A stretch of DNA of 64,000 nucleotides from Nocardioides panzhihuensis (lineage in GTDB: Bacteria > Actinomycetota > Actinomycetes > Propionibacteriales > Nocardioidaceae): contig NZ_JACBZR010000001.1 in NCBI RefSeq assembly GCF_013408335.1, positions 4,441,501-4,505,500 of the forward strand. Direction: 5' to 3'. The stretch's first letter is position 1; each line of letters starts with the position of its first letter. The notes beneath the pieces were generated by a model that ran no database searches, had not been told where the DNA came from, and saw only the letters and a list, made by a program, of their open reading frames with translations. Below are positions 61,759 through 64,000 of this stretch, one piece after another. The translations under genes were made by a program, and so were the position numbers.

Positions 61759-63573
61759 ATGCCCCCACCACAGTCAGTCGAAGCCCTCGACGTGCCCCAG
61801 CGTACGTCGAGCAGGCAGTCGTCGTCTGTGTCGCTCTCCGCCGTCGACCCTGCTCTGCAGATGATCGCGGAGGGCATCTGCGAGCTGCTCGGCTTCGGCA
61901 TCGCGGCGATCAACGTGACCCGAGGTGACGAGCTCGAGGTGGTCGCGGTCCACGGTTTCACCAGCGGCCTGAACGCGCACGGCCAACGGGAGTCGGCCGA
62001 GGAGATCCTCGGCACCCGATGGGCCCTCGCCGATCTGCGCGGCAACCTGTCCCGCGGTGAGAACTGGGGCGCGTGGCGGTTCGTTCCCCAGGAGCGGGTG
62101 AACCTTCATGAGGGCAGCTGGATCTCCACCAACAACATGATCGACGCCCCCGACGCGTGGCACCCCCACGACATGCTGATCGCGCCGATCATCGGCGACG
62201 ACGGCTCCATCCAGGGCTGTCTCTCGGTGGACATGCCGGTCAGCGGACGACGGCCGGACTTCACCCAGCGCCGGGTGCTCAACCGGTTTGCGAAGCGAGC
62301 CCAGCGGGTCGTGCTCGGCTACCTCGAACGCGAACGACTCTACGAGCGCGCCGCGAACCTCGAGACCGCCAAGGAGTTCCTGCGCGACGCCAGCTCCAAG
62401 CTCAGCCTCGCCGACGTGCTCGACGCCAGCCATGACGCGCTGGTCCGCGGCCTGGGGGCCGACGGGATCTGGATGGCGACCAAGGGTCCAGGTCACCAGA
62501 TGGTCGTGCATGCGACCCCCGGCCTCGACTGGGAGCCGGAGCCGGACCTGGCTGCGCTCACCGCGAGGAACACGTCCCGATACTGGGCGGAGGGCACCTA
62601 CTCGATCCTGTCCCGCCAGCAGATCAACGGTCCCTCGGACTGGTACGAGAAGGCCGCTGTCGTCGACAGGTTCTTCAGGACCCTGGGAGCGGACAGCGCC
62701 CTGGTGGTGCCGGTCGGGGCCGACCACGAGTGGCTGGGCCACATCGTCCTGCTCCGCTCGCCCGGGCGACCCGTCTGGAGCGATGCCGAGGGCCGGCTGG
62801 CGCTGGAGCTGGGCCGCGACTTCGGACGTATCGTGCTCACCGCCGACGCCTACACTCAGGAGCGCGACCTCGCCCGGCGGCTCGCCGAGGCCGACCGCGA
62901 ACGCAACCTGCTGATCGAGGCCGTCGCTCGCGAGCTCAGGATCCCGGTGAACGCCCTCGGCACTTCGCTGAACGCGCTGTGCGCCGAGAAGGTGAACACC
63001 TTGCCCTGGATCGTCCAGGTGGAGACGCTCACCGTACGCAGCGCCCAGATCGAGGGCATCGTCAGCGACCTGCTGCTCCTCTCCCGAATACGTGACCCAG
63101 CCAACGCCCCCGGCGAGACCACGATCGAGATCTCCGAGATGCTCGACGACGTGCTCGACGAGCTCGATCCCGACAGCGCGCAGAAGGACATCGAGTGCGT
63201 GCTGACCACACCGACCGGACCTGCGTACGTCGTCGGTGACCCGCGGGAGCTGCGCGCGGCCTTCATGCATCTGGTGAAGAACGCGCTGACCTACAGCCAT
63301 CGGGGCTCGCGGGTGCAGGTGATGCTCTACAGCGCCGGCAACGAGGTCACGATCATCGTCGCCGATGCCGGTGTCGGCATCTCCGACGAGGAGCAGGCGA
63401 AGGTCTTCGAGCCGTTCTACCGAGGCACCAACTCTGCGCTGGGCGGTTCGCGCGGAGCTGGGCTCGGGCTGACGTTGGTCGAGCTGATCACCAGGCGTCA
63501 CCACGGGCTGGTCGAGCTCGACTCCCGGCCCGGTGAGGGCACCCGGGTGGCGCTGACGCTGCCTGGCGTCTAG
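61759..63573 (+). CDS. GAF-domain kinase-like protein lacking the phospho-His, third paralogue
   Basis: The 604-residue protein has the same domain order as the previous two. The H-box reads VAREL: codon 62929-62931 is CGC, so Arg391 replaces the phospho-accepting His. The ATP-binding motifs remain (VKNALTYSHRGS, ADAGVGISDEEQ, GAGLGLTLV). The gap to the second paralogue is 183 bases. Its TAG stop is formed by the first bases of an inverted-repeat element. The ATG at 61759 has GAGAGCAAGG just before it. Confidence 0.9.
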   Translation: MPPPQSVEALDVPQRTSSRQSSSVSLSAVDPALQMIAEGICELLGFGIAAINVTRGDELEVVAVHGFTSGLNAHGQRESAEEILGTRWALADLRGNLSRGENWGAWRFVPQERVNLHEGSWISTNNMIDAPDAWHPHDMLIAPIIGDDGSIQGCLSVDMPVSGRRPDFTQRRVLNRFAKRAQRVVLGYLERERLYERAANLETAKEFLRDASSKLSLADVLDASHDALVRGLGADGIWMATKGPGHQMVVHATPGLDWEPEPDLAALTARNTSRYWAEGTYSILSRQQINGPSDWYEKAAVVDRFFRTLGADSALVVPVGADHEWLGHIVLLRSPGRPVWSDAEGRLALELGRDFGRIVLTADAYTQERDLARRLAEADRERNLLIEAVARELRIPVNALGTSLNALCAEKVNTLPWIVQVETLTVRSAQIEGIVSDLLLLSRIRDPANAPGETTIEISEMLDDVLDELDPDSAQKDIECVLTTPTGPAYVVGDPRELRAAFMHLVKNALTYSHRGSRVQVMLYSAGNEVTIIVADAGVGISDEEQAKVFEPFYRGTNSALGGSRGAGLGLTLVELITRRHHGLVELDSRPGEGTRVALTLPGV

Positions 63574-63735
63574 TGGCGCGTCCCGGAAGTTCCTAGGCGC
63601 TTCGCGCCGCCATGGCACGCGCCTCGCGGCGTTGGCGCCGCTCGGAAGACGCCCGGTATGACTTCGCGACGCCGCCTTGCGATGCACGCACCCTGACGAC
63701 GCCAAGCATCCAGGAACTTCCAGGACACACCACTA
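63571..63735. mobile_element. MITE-like element, 165 bp with 24-bp terminal inverted repeats
   Basis: The ends TAGTGGCGCGTCCCGGAAGT plus TCCT, and the reverse complement of 63712-63735, agree at 21 of 24 positions, all differences being C/T. TA stands at both ends and may be the target duplication. The interior has no gene. The first three bases are the stop codon of the third kinase gene. Confidence 0.7.
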
Positions 63736-63750
63736 GCAGCGCGTACGGAT

Positions 63751-63836
63751 GTTCACCGAGTCACCTCGGTGAGCACACGCTGCCTTCGCGGAACTCCGCG
63801 AAGGCAGCGTCACTCCACCGAGGTGACTCGGTGAAC
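63751..63836. terminator. Large compound palindrome between convergent genes
   Basis: The outer arms are 21 bp and perfect (63751-63771 with 63816-63836). The inner arms are 16 bp and perfect (63777-63792 with 63795-63810), separated by 5-base bulges. Each outer arm also contains its own CACCGAG/CTCGGTG repeat, so a three-armed fold is possible. It probably ends transcription from both sides. Confidence 0.8.
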
Positions 63837-63838
63837 GA

Positions 63839-64000
63839 TCAGCTTCCCAGCTTCTGGAGCAGCAGCGCCTCGGCGACGACGACGCGTCGGAACTCGGCGA
63901 GGTGGAGACCCTCGTTGGCGCCGTGGGCACGGGTGTCGGGGTCCTCGACGCCCGTCACCAGCACGCTGGCGTGCGGGAACGCCTCGAGGAACTCCGCGAT
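63839..64000 (-). CDS. M20-family dipeptidase, C-terminal part only
   Basis: The frame, which continues past the right edge, encodes 53 C-terminal residues. They include VTGVEDPDTRAHGANEGLHL followed by AEFRRVVVAEALLLQKLGS. This is the conserved end of M20/M25/M40 dipeptidases, in which the His of AHGANE is a metal or substrate ligand. The stop lies two bases from the compound palindrome. Confidence 0.85.
   Translation of the reverse strand: MAEFLEAFPHASVLVTGVEDPDTRAHGANEGLHLAEFRRVVVAEALLLQKLGS

Noticed and set aside
59755..63705. Long open frames opposite the second and third kinase genes
   Set aside because: The plus-strand frames carry complete GAF and HATPase motifs; the antisense products have no recognisable domain.

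Overview
The window is high-GC, gene-dense actinobacterial DNA. A WhiB7-like regulator, a DUF3073 protein, a DUF5753-type XRE regulator, a MacS-like two-component pair, a DUF222-HNH (13E12-type) gene, PhoX and frequent GTG/TTG starts all fit. The overall flavour is that of Nocardioidaceae, such as Nocardioides; this assignment is inferred from gene content, not measured.

Layout. 1-4.2 kb: a pstS gene cut by the window edge with a PHO box, a Nudix/phosphatase fusion (MutT1-like), a membrane-anchored unknown, a 48-aa protein and a cold-shock gene. 4.2-8.3 kb: an MlrC-like peptidase and an ACS-type MFS transporter, divergent from a tandem Lrp/AsnC-like regulator, then tRNA-Lys. 8.4-14.2 kb: XRE, TetR and MarR regulators, a DHA2 exporter and a secreted 5'-nucleotidase. 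14.3-20.8 kb: an AbgT transporter, amidase, serine hydrolase and M20 amidohydrolase, all on the minus strand. 20.9-23.6 kb: an aldo/keto reductase, a DoxX-like protein and a DUF559/AbiEi-like gene bracketed by twin hairpins. 23.6-27.3 kb: the lower meta-cleavage trio (hydratase, acylating acetaldehyde dehydrogenase, aldolase) with a divergent IclR regulator.

27.3-39.9 kb: a GNAT enzyme; a coupled trio of epoxide-hydrolase-like protein, PF10118 di-iron-like protein and flavin/2Fe-2S reductase; NDH-2; an RsbW-like ATPase; two FluC subunits; a zincin; a WhiB7-like protein; two poorly known proteins; tRNA-Asp; and an esterase with a glycine-rich membrane-like tail. 40-45.1 kb is mobile DNA: an IS110 element and an IS481 element nested in what looks like a DUF222-HNH element with long inverted repeats. 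45.1-52.5 kb: a LuxR-type response regulator and its kinase, tRNA-Glu, tRNA-Phe, a very large zinc-ribbon membrane protein, a beta-propeller protein and DUF3073. 52.7-57.6 kb: PhoX, purM and purF. 57.8-63.6 kb: three tandem paralogous GAF sensor kinases, followed by a MITE-like element, a compound palindrome and the end of an M20 dipeptidase.

The most unusual observations are these. Kinases two and three of the tandem triplet have lost the phospho-accepting histidine but keep their ATP-binding motifs. The DUF222-HNH gene lies between inverted repeats of about 160-180 bp, one of which is split by the IS110 element. A 165-bp inverted-repeat element supplies the stop codon of the third kinase.
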